From Acidobacteriota bacterium (GTDB lineage Bacteria; Acidobacteriota; Terriglobia; Terriglobales; Acidobacteriaceae), in the NCBI GenBank assembly GCA_021778845.1, contig JAJYBU010000011.1, positions 41,353 through 105,352 of the forward strand: DNA of 64,000 nt, written 5' to 3'. Below, piece by piece: positions 16,087 to 25,279 of this stretch. The notes beneath the pieces were generated by a model. The model did not search any database and was not told the DNA's origin. It saw nothing but the letters and a program-made list of their open reading frames with translations. Positions within the stretch are counted from its first letter, which is position 1; each line of letters begins with the position of its first letter. Both the position numbers and the translations under genes were made by a program.

Positions 16087-19014
16087 TCAACCTGAGCCTG
16101 CATCAGATGGATGCCGCGAAGCAAACTCGAGCAAATGCAGATACGACTGGTAGACCTTGCCCGTAGCTCGCGTCATCCCGATCTCGCAGGTCCGGCTACT
16201 CGAATAGTATCCATCATGATCCTCTGCTGTAGCCTGCCCGGCTTCGATGTTGGTGGCAGAAGCCGTCAGTTCCGGAAACAAAAATCCACGATCACCAGCG
16301 AATGCGCAGCAACCAGCCTCACTTGGCACAAGCACCGCATCGCTACATACGTTGGATATCCGCACCAGCTTCGAGGTAATGGCCATCTTCGTCGCCGAGC
16401 AGACCGGGTGCAGCGCCACGGAGTTAACTTTTCGATAAATTGGCAGCGTAGGCAGCAAGCGGTCATGCGCAAACTCGACCGAATCCAAAATGGTGAGCTT
16501 GTCGAATCTGGCCTGGTTCTCCGCACTAAGATGGGATCGCGCGGTCTTGAGCCCATACGTGCAAGGGCTCGTGTCAATCACAATCGGCAACTCGCCTCCG
16601 TTCGACCATCGAAAGAAATTCTCAATGGTGTGATCCACCGCAGCATGATGCGCCGCCTCGAATCCCTTGGATGAAAATGGAACGCCGCAACAGTTTCCTG
16701 CAATGTCTTCAGGTACATACAGCTTCACTCCGGCTCGGTCCGCAACGGCTAGCAGAGCCTGCATCACGCTGGTCTCCTGCTGTTCTCCAGGAAGCGCACC
16801 CATGATGCGGGAGATGCATGTAGGAAAGTACACCGCCGCTGCATTCAGTCGCGGACGCACCGGCAGCGCTCCACGCCGCGGCCGCGGCATCTCGGCAGAC
16901 CATTGCCAGAAGGCCTCATCCATCACGCTACGAGACGCCTTATCCAAAAGACGCGTGATGCCTTGCATCAACCTTAGCCCGAAGATGTTCTGAACAGCAT
17001 GGCCGGCTCCCATGGCGAAGCGCCCACCCATCTCCGCAAGCTTCATATTCTTTGCGACGACGACGGCAATCCGATTCGCCGCCGAGGTATGGCGCAGCCT
17101 CCGAAACCGTTTGGTTAGCGCGCCCGTATCAATGCTCACCGGACAGGCCGTAGCACACAGACCGTCTACCGCACACGTATCCAGGGCCATATAAGGAAAG
17201 TCGCGAGTCAGCGCATCGTAAGCCGCGTTGTCCGCGCCGTGATCCTTGAGTCTCTTCATCTCGCGGCGCACCACGATGCGCTGGCGCGGGGTCAGCGTCA
17301 GATCGCGGCTCGGGCACTTCGGTTCGCAATAGCCGCACTCAATACACTTATCGATCTCCCCCTCAACCACCGGCATCCTCTTCAGATCGGCCATGTGGGC
17401 CTCTGGATCTGGATTGATAATTACGCCGGGGTTGAGCAGGTTGTCCGGATCTGCCAGTGCCTTGAGTTGCTGCATCACCGCATACGCGTCTTTACCCCAC
17501 TCTGTTTCCACAAACGGCGCCATGTTACGACCGGTACCGTGTTCAGCTTTCAGCGCACCGTCATATTTGTGCACCACCAGTTGCACGACATCGTCGATGA
17601 AGTCTCGATACTGCGCGACTTCCCTCTCCGTGTTGAATCCCTGGGTGATGACGAAGTGAAGATTCCCGTCCTTCGCATGGCCAAAGATAATCGCATTCGG
17701 ATAATCATGTTTCTCAAACAGATGAATCAGATCGACTGCAGCGTCGGCCAGATGCTCCACCGGGAACGCCACGTCTTCGATGATGACCGTGGTTCCGCTG
17801 GCCCGCACCGCACCCACCGAAGGAAACAGTCCCTTGCGAATGCTCCACATGCGGTCCTGCTCCACCGGGTCATCCGTGAACATCGGCTTGCTGAGCAGCT
17901 TCAGCCCGGCAACAGCAGTTTGCGCCTTGGCCGCGTTTTCCTTTACTGCTGTCACATCTGCCGTTTGGAATTCAACCAGCAGAGCCGCAGCGCCATTCGG
18001 CAGTTTTTGAATCTCCGCCGGAATTCCCGGCTTGTTCTCGACAGAGCGCAGCGACGCGCGGTCCATCAGTTCCAGCGCTGCGGCCCCTGCGTTGCGCAGT
18101 GGGGAGATTGCCTCACACGCCGCATGCAGGTCAGGAAACAACAGCAGTCCGGTGTACTTCACAGGCAGATCGGGCACCGTCTCCAACACCGCCTCGGCAA
18201 TGAATGCCAACGTCCCTTCCGCTCCAACCAGCAAGTGACTGAAGATTTCTACCGGCGTCGAGTAATCCAGAAACGCATTCAGCGAATAGCCGGTGGTATT
18301 CTTCATGCGATACTTTGCCCGAATGCGTTTTGACAACTCCGGATTGGCTTCCAACCGTTTCTTGAGGGCAAGGAGTCCAGCAGCCAGTCGCGGCTCAAGC
18401 TCCTGAAAGCGTGCCCCTGCGTCCGGAGCCGCTGAGTCAATCTCCGTGCCTGAAGGAAGCATGAAAGTCATAGAGCGCAGCGTATGATACGCATTCTGCA
18501 CCACGCCGCAGCACATACCGCTCGCATTGTTGGAGAGGATTCCGCCCAGCCGCGCCGCGCTGATCGACGCCGGATCCGGTCCAATCTTCGCTCCGTACCT
18601 CCTGAGCATCTGATTAGCCTGTTGTCCAATCAGGCCCGGCTGCACGCGCATCAGGCGACCAGCTTCCTCCGCCCTTCCCAGCCGCCAGTACCGCCCAACG
18701 TCCACAAGAATTCCATCAGTGATTGCCTGCCCACACAGACTCGTTCCGCCCGAGCGAAACGTCAGCGGTATCCTATGCTCCCGGCTGAATCGAAAGAGCC
18801 CACGCACCTCCTCCGAACTCATTGGTTGAACCACCACCCGCGGGATCAGACGATACAAGCTGGCATCCGATGCAAAGGCAATCCTGTCGATCATTCGCGT
18901 GAGAATGCGTAACGGATCAATAAAGGTTCGCAACTGCTCCCCAATCTCGTGTGGCCCCAGTTCATCGGCGTTTGCTGCTTTTATCGTTTCAAGAGGTGCA
19001 ACGGCTGCTGTCAT
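16087..19014 (-). CDS. dld: FAD-binding and Fe-S D-lactate dehydrogenase-type protein
   Basis: A 975-residue fusion. Residues about 30-460 are a PCMH-type FAD-binding oxidase with the FAD loop TFRSGGTSLCGQAITDG and the C-terminal FAD-oxidase cap. Residues about 540-640 carry two Fe-S motifs (CIECGYCEPKCPSRD and GLCATACPVSIDTG). The C-terminus has CCG domains (GNCCGVPFSSKG and AGCCAFAGDRGF). This architecture fits bacterial membrane-associated D-lactate dehydrogenases and related 2-hydroxyacid oxidases; the lactate assignment comes from the neighbours (lactate permease, lutABC, FadR-type regulator). The start ATG 19014 has GGAG eight bases upstream. Confidence 0.88.
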   Translation of the reverse strand: MTAAVAPLETIKAANADELGPHEIGEQLRTFIDPLRILTRMIDRIAFASDASLYRLIPRVVVQPMSSEEVRGLFRFSREHRIPLTFRSGGTSLCGQAITDGILVDVGRYWRLGRAEEAGRLMRVQPGLIGQQANQMLRRYGAKIGPDPASISAARLGGILSNNASGMCCGVVQNAYHTLRSMTFMLPSGTEIDSAAPDAGARFQELEPRLAAGLLALKKRLEANPELSKRIRAKYRMKNTTGYSLNAFLDYSTPVEIFSHLLVGAEGTLAFIAEAVLETVPDLPVKYTGLLLFPDLHAACEAISPLRNAGAAALELMDRASLRSVENKPGIPAEIQKLPNGAAALLVEFQTADVTAVKENAAKAQTAVAGLKLLSKPMFTDDPVEQDRMWSIRKGLFPSVGAVRASGTTVIIEDVAFPVEHLADAAVDLIHLFEKHDYPNAIIFGHAKDGNLHFVITQGFNTEREVAQYRDFIDDVVQLVVHKYDGALKAEHGTGRNMAPFVETEWGKDAYAVMQQLKALADPDNLLNPGVIINPDPEAHMADLKRMPVVEGEIDKCIECGYCEPKCPSRDLTLTPRQRIVVRREMKRLKDHGADNAAYDALTRDFPYMALDTCAVDGLCATACPVSIDTGALTKRFRRLRHTSAANRIAVVVAKNMKLAEMGGRFAMGAGHAVQNIFGLRLMQGITRLLDKASRSVMDEAFWQWSAEMPRPRRGALPVRPRLNAAAVYFPTCISRIMGALPGEQQETSVMQALLAVADRAGVKLYVPEDIAGNCCGVPFSSKGFEAAHHAAVDHTIENFFRWSNGGELPIVIDTSPCTYGLKTARSHLSAENQARFDKLTILDSVEFAHDRLLPTLPIYRKVNSVALHPVCSATKMAITSKLVRISNVCSDAVLVPSEAGCCAFAGDRGFLFPELTASATNIEAGQATAEDHDGYYSSSRTCEIGMTRATGKVYQSYLHLLEFASRHPSDAGSG

Positions 19015-19226
19015 CCTGTTCTCTCCGCGCGCAGGGCGCGAACTAATCTTGCGTAAATCCAATGCATCGGATCCTCCCGCATCTACCCCGCATCATACGC
19101 GGACAGATTGGGCTGGTGGTCGCTGCACGTGGATGCTGATCAATCTCATTGCACTCGTATCAACACTCGTAATCCCCCTACGCACACCGCGCCAGTGCAG
19201 GGCGTGCATAGGGGAGAAGCCTGCGC

Positions 19227-21011
19227 CTATCGCGCCACAAGGCCAGTAAAGGGGTAGACATACGCCATAAGAAAGACCAGCACACCAACAAGACAGGCCA
19301 GTGCCAAGCTATGGAAAAACACGAATCGCAGGATACTTCCCTCCTGTCCATAGTTTTGTGTAGCGGTGCTGGCTACGACGATGCTCTGCGCATCAATCAT
19401 CTTGCCCATCACGCCGCCAGCGGAGTTCGCCGAAGCCATCAAGTGTGCAGGCACGCCAATTTGATGAGCCGTGATCGTCTGCAGGCTGCCAAACAGCACA
19501 TTGGACGATGTATCCGAACCCGTGGTAGCCGTACCCACCCATCCGATCAGCGTGCCGAAGAACGGGTACAGCACCCCTGTGCGAGCGAACGCCAGACCCA
19601 TGGTGGCATCCAGCCCGCAGTAGCGTGTGATAAAGCCGATGGCCAGCATGGCCACGATCGTAATGATCGTAAAGCGGATGTTGACCACCGTCTTCACAAA
19701 AGCCTTCGCCATATCTACTGGTCCGATTCCCATCATGAAGCCGGCCAGAATAGCCGCAAGTAGAATCGCAGTTCCCGTCGCCGTGGCCCAGTTCAGCATG
19801 TAGATGGCAGCTTCAGCCGTTGGCTTGGGCACCACGGGTTGCACCCGCTGTACCAGATTATGCAGACCGATAACCGTGATCTTCACCGTCGTCAGGTCGT
19901 TAAGAAACTTGGAAAACTTCGGCAGTCCCCAAATGAAGACCAGGGCGCTCAGCGTAAGCCATGGCAGCCATGCCTTGAAGACGGATCCCGCAGTGTGTGC
20001 GTGCTTCTTCGGCAGGTCAGCCGTAATGTCCACCCCGAGCGGATTCAGAATTCGCTTCGGCTTCCATACCCTCAGAAATCCAATCAGGACAATGATGGTC
20101 ATCATCGAGGATATGACCGCCACCAGCATCGGCCCGCTATAAGCCGCCACCAGCAGTTGTGTCACAGCGAACGTCACACCTGCTACCAGCGCCGGCGGCC
20201 ATACTTCGATCATGGAGCGGAAGCCTGCAAAGGCCCATATAACCCAGAACGGCACGAGGATGCAAAACGGCGCCAGGATATGGGAGACCGTCTTGGCCAG
20301 CAGCATCGTCTCCAGCCCTGTGACTCCATGCAGCGCGACGATCGGGATGCCCAATGCGCCAAACGCAACCGGAGCCGTATTCGCAATCAGAGAGAGTCCG
20401 GCCGCCTGAAGTGGGCGGAAGCCGAGGCTGATGAGAATTGCCCCACAAACCGCGACCGGCGTGCCAAACCCCGCCGCCCCCTCGATAAACGCTCCAAACG
20501 CGAAGGCAATCAGCAGCAACTGCAATCGACTGTCGGGCGTAATGTTGGTCAGGCTCTTTTGCAGCGACTCGAACTGCCCCGCATTGACGCTGAGTTGGTA
20601 CAGAAAAATTACCGGAAGAATAATCCAGCAGATGGGAAACAATCCATATCCACCGCCGTACGCGGCCGTGGTCAATGCCATTCGGATCGGCATGTGGAAG
20701 ACGGCGATCGCCACGGTCAGGGCCGCAGCCAACCCGAGCACGGCCGCAACATGCGCTTTCAATCGAAGGATCGCCATGCTGCCAAGCAGCACCACCACCG
20801 GAGTTGCAGCAAACAGCGTGGAGAGCCACCAGTAGCCCGTCGGGTCGTAGCGCTGGTTCCATATTCCAGCAGCGGTATTGGTCTTGAAGAGATACGTCGC
20901 GCCCATCACGAGGACGATCGCTCCAACGATCCAGATTGCGAGCGACGGGGTCGCAGGTTTACTGCCGCCGGTCACCGGAGCAGATGTGGTTTGCGTAGGT
21001 GCAATATTCAT
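19227..21011 (-). CDS. lctP: L-lactate permease LctP/LldP family
   Basis: A 594-residue polytopic transporter with about 13-14 hydrophobic segments. The central AFGAFIEGAAGFGTPVAVCG and the later WVGTATTGSDTSSNVLFG motifs are characteristic of the lactate permease family, which imports lactate or glycolate with protons. ATG 21011 is preferred; a GTG at 21029 is in frame. First gene of the uptake/oxidation block, followed after about 210 bp by the dehydrogenase gene. A candidate LldR operator lies about 115 bp upstream. Confidence 0.95.
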   Translation of the reverse strand: MNIAPTQTTSAPVTGGSKPATPSLAIWIVGAIVLVMGATYLFKTNTAAGIWNQRYDPTGYWWLSTLFAATPVVVLLGSMAILRLKAHVAAVLGLAAALTVAIAVFHMPIRMALTTAAYGGGYGLFPICWIILPVIFLYQLSVNAGQFESLQKSLTNITPDSRLQLLLIAFAFGAFIEGAAGFGTPVAVCGAILISLGFRPLQAAGLSLIANTAPVAFGALGIPIVALHGVTGLETMLLAKTVSHILAPFCILVPFWVIWAFAGFRSMIEVWPPALVAGVTFAVTQLLVAAYSGPMLVAVISSMMTIIVLIGFLRVWKPKRILNPLGVDITADLPKKHAHTAGSVFKAWLPWLTLSALVFIWGLPKFSKFLNDLTTVKITVIGLHNLVQRVQPVVPKPTAEAAIYMLNWATATGTAILLAAILAGFMMGIGPVDMAKAFVKTVVNIRFTIITIVAMLAIGFITRYCGLDATMGLAFARTGVLYPFFGTLIGWVGTATTGSDTSSNVLFGSLQTITAHQIGVPAHLMASANSAGGVMGKMIDAQSIVVASTATQNYGQEGSILRFVFFHSLALACLVGVLVFLMAYVYPFTGLVAR

Positions 21012-21123
21012 TGGGGAATCCAATCTCACGAAGAAATTGACTCACCGCTGCTTTGCCTGTCTTGCCGGGGGAGATCATCGAAAGCGGCTTGCCGAGTGCA
21101 GCAACAATATACTTACTGATCTG

Positions 21124-21136
21124 CTTGTCTGACAAG
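21124..21136. promoter_or_regulatory. LldR/FadR-type operator before lactate permease
   Basis: The perfect palindrome CTTGTCTGACAAG. Its core TTGTCTGACAA fits the TNGTNNNACNA pattern known for LldR and other FadR-subfamily regulators. It lies between the regulator gene and the permease gene. Confidence 0.7.
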
Positions 21137-21435
21137 TAGAAACGAATGCACTCAACCAAAATCCTTAATCTTCACAACGTTCGTCTGGTTCTTACATGCG
21201 GGATAGTGTGAGAAAAGCAAGAAATGCCAGTAAAAACCAATCGAACGGAAGCCATCGAGAGCCACAGCCCGGTGCAATGGTCACGCTGATAATCGGCCAA
21301 TAATGCCTTGGGCAAGCTTGATCTATAGCCCCCCTGCTAAGAAGGTATTTGGCGTCCGGGCAATTCCCCCAATCTGACTCACCTACCCGGAAACCCCTTG
21401 CTGCGAAAGAATTCTCAGCATCTGCAAGGAGCATC

Positions 21436-22173
21436 TCATCCCTTGGTGCCCTGGCGCTCCTCCAAGAGAATGTTGTAGCTGCGCTGAAAGAGTTGCAGAT
21501 GAGTCCGCATCGCCTCACGCGCTTTCACTACATTGTGCTGCCGTATGGCCTCGAGAATCTTGCTATGGCCGCGCAGTGCATTCTCCTTCCCTTCCTCCAA
21601 AAGCAGGCTCTTCGTGATCAGTTCCATGGACTGCTCACGAATGCCTGAGAGGATGTTATTGAGGACTCCATTATTTGCGGCCGCACCCACGCAAAGATGA
21701 AACGACAAGTCAAACTTAGCGAACTCATCCGTATCGTGGATCGCAGCCTTCATCTGCTCGATCAGCAACTCCATCTCGGCCAATTGTTCAGGCGAGATTC
21801 GCTCGGCGCACAATCCTGCAACTTCTGTCTCGAGAGACAACCGCGCCTCGGCGAACTCTCTCATCGCCTTCTCGTCGGCGAGTCGACCACTTCTCAGCCA
21901 GGGGCTGGTGAAATACATTGAGGGTTGATCCGAGATATAACTTCCGTCGCCTGCACGCACGCGAATCAGGCCAATCAGCGCCAACGATGCCAAAGCTTCG
22001 CGCAGACTGGAACGCCCCACATTGAACGCCTTGCGCAGTTCTGCCTCGGAGGGAAGCTTCTCTCCCGGCTGCCATTCCCCTTCCGCAATTCGTGTCGCAA
22101 GTTGTTTCGCCACCTGCTCACTTAACGTAGCTCGGGACGGAGGCTCAAGACCCATCAGAAATTTTGAATTCAT
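21436..22173 (-). CDS. GntR/FadR-family regulator of lactate genes
   Basis: A 245-residue FadR-subfamily repressor: N-terminal winged helix (residues about 15-80, with GEKLPSEAELRKAFNVGRSSLREAL-type sequence, quoted here in part as LPSEAELRKAFNVG) and a C-terminal FCD domain with metal-ligand-like positions (DEFAKFDLSFHLCV and the LRGHSKILEAI histidine). The start ATG 22173 follows a GGTGGAA motif. Its position beside the lactate permease and the FadR-type palindrome at 21124 makes it the probable lactate-responsive regulator (LldR/LutR-like). Confidence 0.9.
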   Translation of the reverse strand: MNSKFLMGLEPPSRATLSEQVAKQLATRIAEGEWQPGEKLPSEAELRKAFNVGRSSLREALASLALIGLIRVRAGDGSYISDQPSMYFTSPWLRSGRLADEKAMREFAEARLSLETEVAGLCAERISPEQLAEMELLIEQMKAAIHDTDEFAKFDLSFHLCVGAAANNGVLNNILSGIREQSMELITKSLLLEEGKENALRGHSKILEAIRQHNVVKAREAMRTHLQLFQRSYNILLEERQGTKG

Positions 22174-22495
22174 AGCGTTCCACCCGAATTCACTCGAGCA
22201 TAGGAGCAATGCTGCAATCAGTCAAGCATACGTTCAGCCCATCTGACAGTTTGCAAATTGGTTGAGCAATACAACGCTGCGGAATCAATCACATTTTGCC
22301 AGACGGCGTAGTCCGCACCGATGACGGGTCGATATCTTCCTGACAAGCCCCTGATCCATCTAGGCTGCCAATATCCGTCCAGTCCAGCTTGACCATCATC
22401 GCATCCCGCAACTACGTCATGGAGTACTCGACCAGCACGGCCACCTCTCCACCTGCCGCACAGGTCCTTTTCCATTGAATCGATGCAATCACCAG
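22174..22495. other. intergenic region, nothing recognised
   Basis: About 320 bp between the lactate regulator start and the end of the efflux operon. It must contain the regulator promoter. I see no gene, hairpin or convincing promoter boxes. Confidence 0.45.
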
Positions 22496-23935
22496 CTAAT
22501 TTTTGGGCAGTTCCGTAGAACTCCATCCTCCACCAAGCGCCATCTGCAATTGGGTACTCGCAACCACCCTCCGTGAAACCAAAGCAGCTGCAAGTCTTTC
22601 GTCGTTCAACTCGATCGATTCATTGGTCAACAGCTCAAGATAGGGCGCCAGACCCCGTTTGTACCGGACCGTCGAGAGCGCTGTAGTCTTCTTCGCCGCA
22701 ACAACAGCACGCGCTGTTACCGTCGCTTCATCCTCCAGCACACGCAGTGCCGCCAGTTGGTCTTCTACATCACGAAATGCCGAAAGCACCTGCTCCCTGT
22801 AGAGCGCCACTGCCTGCTCATGTTGGGCCCGCGCATAATCCACCTCTGCCCGTCGCCGCCCAGCATCGAAGATTGTTTCATTCACACTGGGCCCGGCCGA
22901 CCACATGGTGCTGGATGGACTCAGCGCCCCACTGGCACTCTCGCTGTTCGTACCTCCCGTAGCACCCAGCAGGACCGTCGGAAAGAAAGTGGATTTTGCA
23001 ACACCTATGAGCGCATTGGCCGATGCTACGCGGCGTTCTGCAGCCGCAATATCGGGGCGGCGTTCGAGCAACTGTGATGGAATCCCTGTCGGTATAGGTG
23101 GAGGATCACCAGCCAGTGGCCGCTCCGAAACATGAAAGCCCGTTGCAGGTACACCGATAAGTACAGCAACAGCGTGTTCATATTGAGCGCGCTGAACTCC
23201 AAGATCGATCAACTGGGCCCGCGTCGCTTCCAACTGTTCCTTCGCTTCTTCAACGTCGATGTCAGAAGCCAGACCATATTTCTTTCTATCCAGGGTAAGC
23301 TGCAACATCAACGAATAGTCATGAATCGTTGAACGAAGCAACTCTGCCTGTAGATCGATTCCGCGGATCTGAAAGTAGGTGACTGCAAGTGTTCCCTGCA
23401 AACTCAACCGTGTATTGGCCAGATCGGCCGCCGTCGCCTGAGCGCTTGCAGCGCTAGACTCGATCTGCCTGCGAACACTCCCCCACAGGTCTGGCTCCCA
23501 CGAGATATTCAGCGGGATCAGAAAGTCCCAGTAGTCTAGCAACGTGCTCGGTGACACAAACGGTTGATGCTGCGACAACTTGTTGCGGGTTGCCGAGCCG
23601 CCAATCGACACCGTCGGATACAGGGACGATTTGTTTTCCCGCACCAGATCATGCGCCTGCTCATAGGCATGCAATGCCGCTGCAATATTCTGATTAGCAG
23701 ATGCGCACCGCAACTCCAGATCATTCAGATCCGCATCCTTGTACACCGTCCACCATGCTCCCCTGTCTGCTTGATCTGCGGGAATGGCGGCACTCCAGTC
23801 TCCGTTGTGGCCGTTGTCACTATAAGCCGGCGGAGATGGCATGGCAGGGGCTTTATAGTTCGGCCCAACTGCGCAGCCTCCCAATGCCACAAGGATGAAC
23901 AGCGCTCCGGCCCGCTGAGGATAAATGACCCTCAT
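22496..23935 (-). CDS. RND efflux outer-membrane lipoprotein (TolC/OprM family)
   Basis: A 479-residue NodT/OprM-type channel. An N-terminal lipoprotein signal ends in ALGG-Cys21, followed by AVGPNYKAP, the usual sequence of this family. Two outer-membrane-efflux repeats span about residues 60-250 and 270-460, with the family signature RPDIAAAERRVASANALIGVA. The ATG overlaps the adaptor stop by four bases (ATGA, 23932-23935). It is the last gene of the three-gene pump operon. Confidence 0.94.
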   Translation of the reverse strand: MRVIYPQRAGALFILVALGGCAVGPNYKAPAMPSPPAYSDNGHNGDWSAAIPADQADRGAWWTVYKDADLNDLELRCASANQNIAAALHAYEQAHDLVRENKSSLYPTVSIGGSATRNKLSQHQPFVSPSTLLDYWDFLIPLNISWEPDLWGSVRRQIESSAASAQATAADLANTRLSLQGTLAVTYFQIRGIDLQAELLRSTIHDYSLMLQLTLDRKKYGLASDIDVEEAKEQLEATRAQLIDLGVQRAQYEHAVAVLIGVPATGFHVSERPLAGDPPPIPTGIPSQLLERRPDIAAAERRVASANALIGVAKSTFFPTVLLGATGGTNSESASGALSPSSTMWSAGPSVNETIFDAGRRRAEVDYARAQHEQAVALYREQVLSAFRDVEDQLAALRVLEDEATVTARAVVAAKKTTALSTVRYKRGLAPYLELLTNESIELNDERLAAALVSRRVVASTQLQMALGGGWSSTELPKN

Positions 23936-25218
23936 CGCTCAACTCCTGCAGTCAGGTTCGGGTTTACGACGCGCACCTTCTCCCCGTCAGTCAACGAGTC
24001 CGGCGGATTCGCAATGACGGGCTGCCCTGTCTTCAGTCCATTCACAATCTCGATCGACGAGCCCATATCTCTTCCCGCGATCACATGCACAAGGTGCGCG
24101 ATGTTATGCGTATCCACAGTGGCAACATACAATCCATCAGGTTGCAGTATCAACGCACTCACTGGCACATTCAGGGCAGGCACTGCATTCGATGTATGCA
24201 GATGCACTTCCGTATAGCTGCCCGGCAACAATTCACCGTCGCGGTTGTCGACATCCACTTCGACAAGCAACGTCCTCGTAGTTGGATCGACCGCGTCGGA
24301 CGACCGCACCAGCCTGCCAGTAAACTTCCGTCCCGGATACTGCGGCATCGTCAGCGTTGCCATCACACCAGTCTTCGCATCCGGCGCATTCACCTGCGGC
24401 ACATTAACGTAGACGCGAAGAACGCGGATCGCGGACATATCGAACATCTCCTTGCTGCCTGTGATCGTGCCCGCCCCCGGTGTGATTGTGCTTCCAGTCG
24501 CCGTAATGAATTGCCCCACATCGATATTGCGTGTCGTAATCACGCCATCGAACGGAGCCACAATGCGCTCGAAACCCTGCAAAGCCTCTAGCCGCCGCAC
24601 ATTCGCAACCGCGGAGTTTACTTGTGTCTTCGAAGCCGCGGCTTGCGCTGCCATGGTATCGGTGTCCTGCTGCGAAACAGCATTGAGGCCAATCAGGTCC
24701 TTGTATCGATCGGCTGTTGTCTTGGCGATGGCGGCATTACTTTGCGCAGTGGCAAGATCCGCCTTCGCCTGGTCGAGTTGCTGGTCCAACTCAGGGGTCT
24801 CGATGACCGCTAACAAGTCACCCTTACTAACATGAGCCCCAATATCGTGGTACCACGCCTTAACATAGCCAGTCGTTCGCGCATAAATTGGGGCCATCGT
24901 GTATGCCTGCATATTTCCCGGCAGCACAATCTCGTTCGCACTCTGCTGAAGGGCAGGCACCTCTATCGATACAGGTGGAGCAGCATCCGCCTCGGTATAC
25001 TTCGTCAGGGTCTTCATTGCGTGCATCCTGCCAAGAACCCCAAAAATAGCGAGCGCTGCCAACACAATGAACACAACAACCGTCAGCGTCACCAAGGACC
25101 TTGGTGTGACCTTTGGGTTCTCCTGCTTCAGTTGCTCCGACCCATGAATGGCTGAGTACTTCGAAGCCGGAGCATTTGCGGGATCCAACTCATAAAACTT
25201 GTGCTCATCTATACTCAT
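23932..25218 (-). CDS. RND efflux periplasmic adaptor (HlyD/AcrA family)
   Basis: A 428-residue membrane-fusion protein. A cytoplasmic N-terminal tail of about 40 residues precedes one transmembrane segment (about 43-62); next are the lipoyl/barrel-sandwich halves (YVKAWYHDIGAHVSKGDLL near residue 120), a helical hairpin (about 140-195) and the beta-barrel (FDGVITTRNIDVGQFI). Instead of a lipoprotein signal it uses a signal anchor. It lies 61 bp behind the pump gene and couples it to the outer-membrane channel. Confidence 0.92.
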   Translation of the reverse strand: MSIDEHKFYELDPANAPASKYSAIHGSEQLKQENPKVTPRSLVTLTVVVFIVLAALAIFGVLGRMHAMKTLTKYTEADAAPPVSIEVPALQQSANEIVLPGNMQAYTMAPIYARTTGYVKAWYHDIGAHVSKGDLLAVIETPELDQQLDQAKADLATAQSNAAIAKTTADRYKDLIGLNAVSQQDTDTMAAQAAASKTQVNSAVANVRRLEALQGFERIVAPFDGVITTRNIDVGQFITATGSTITPGAGTITGSKEMFDMSAIRVLRVYVNVPQVNAPDAKTGVMATLTMPQYPGRKFTGRLVRSSDAVDPTTRTLLVEVDVDNRDGELLPGSYTEVHLHTSNAVPALNVPVSALILQPDGLYVATVDTHNIAHLVHVIAGRDMGSSIEIVNGLKTGQPVIANPPDSLTDGEKVRVVNPNLTAGVER

Positions 25219-25279
25219 CGCGCGCGCTCCGTGAAGTTCCTTGATGCTTTGGCCAATCGTACAAGTAGGTTTGCATCAC

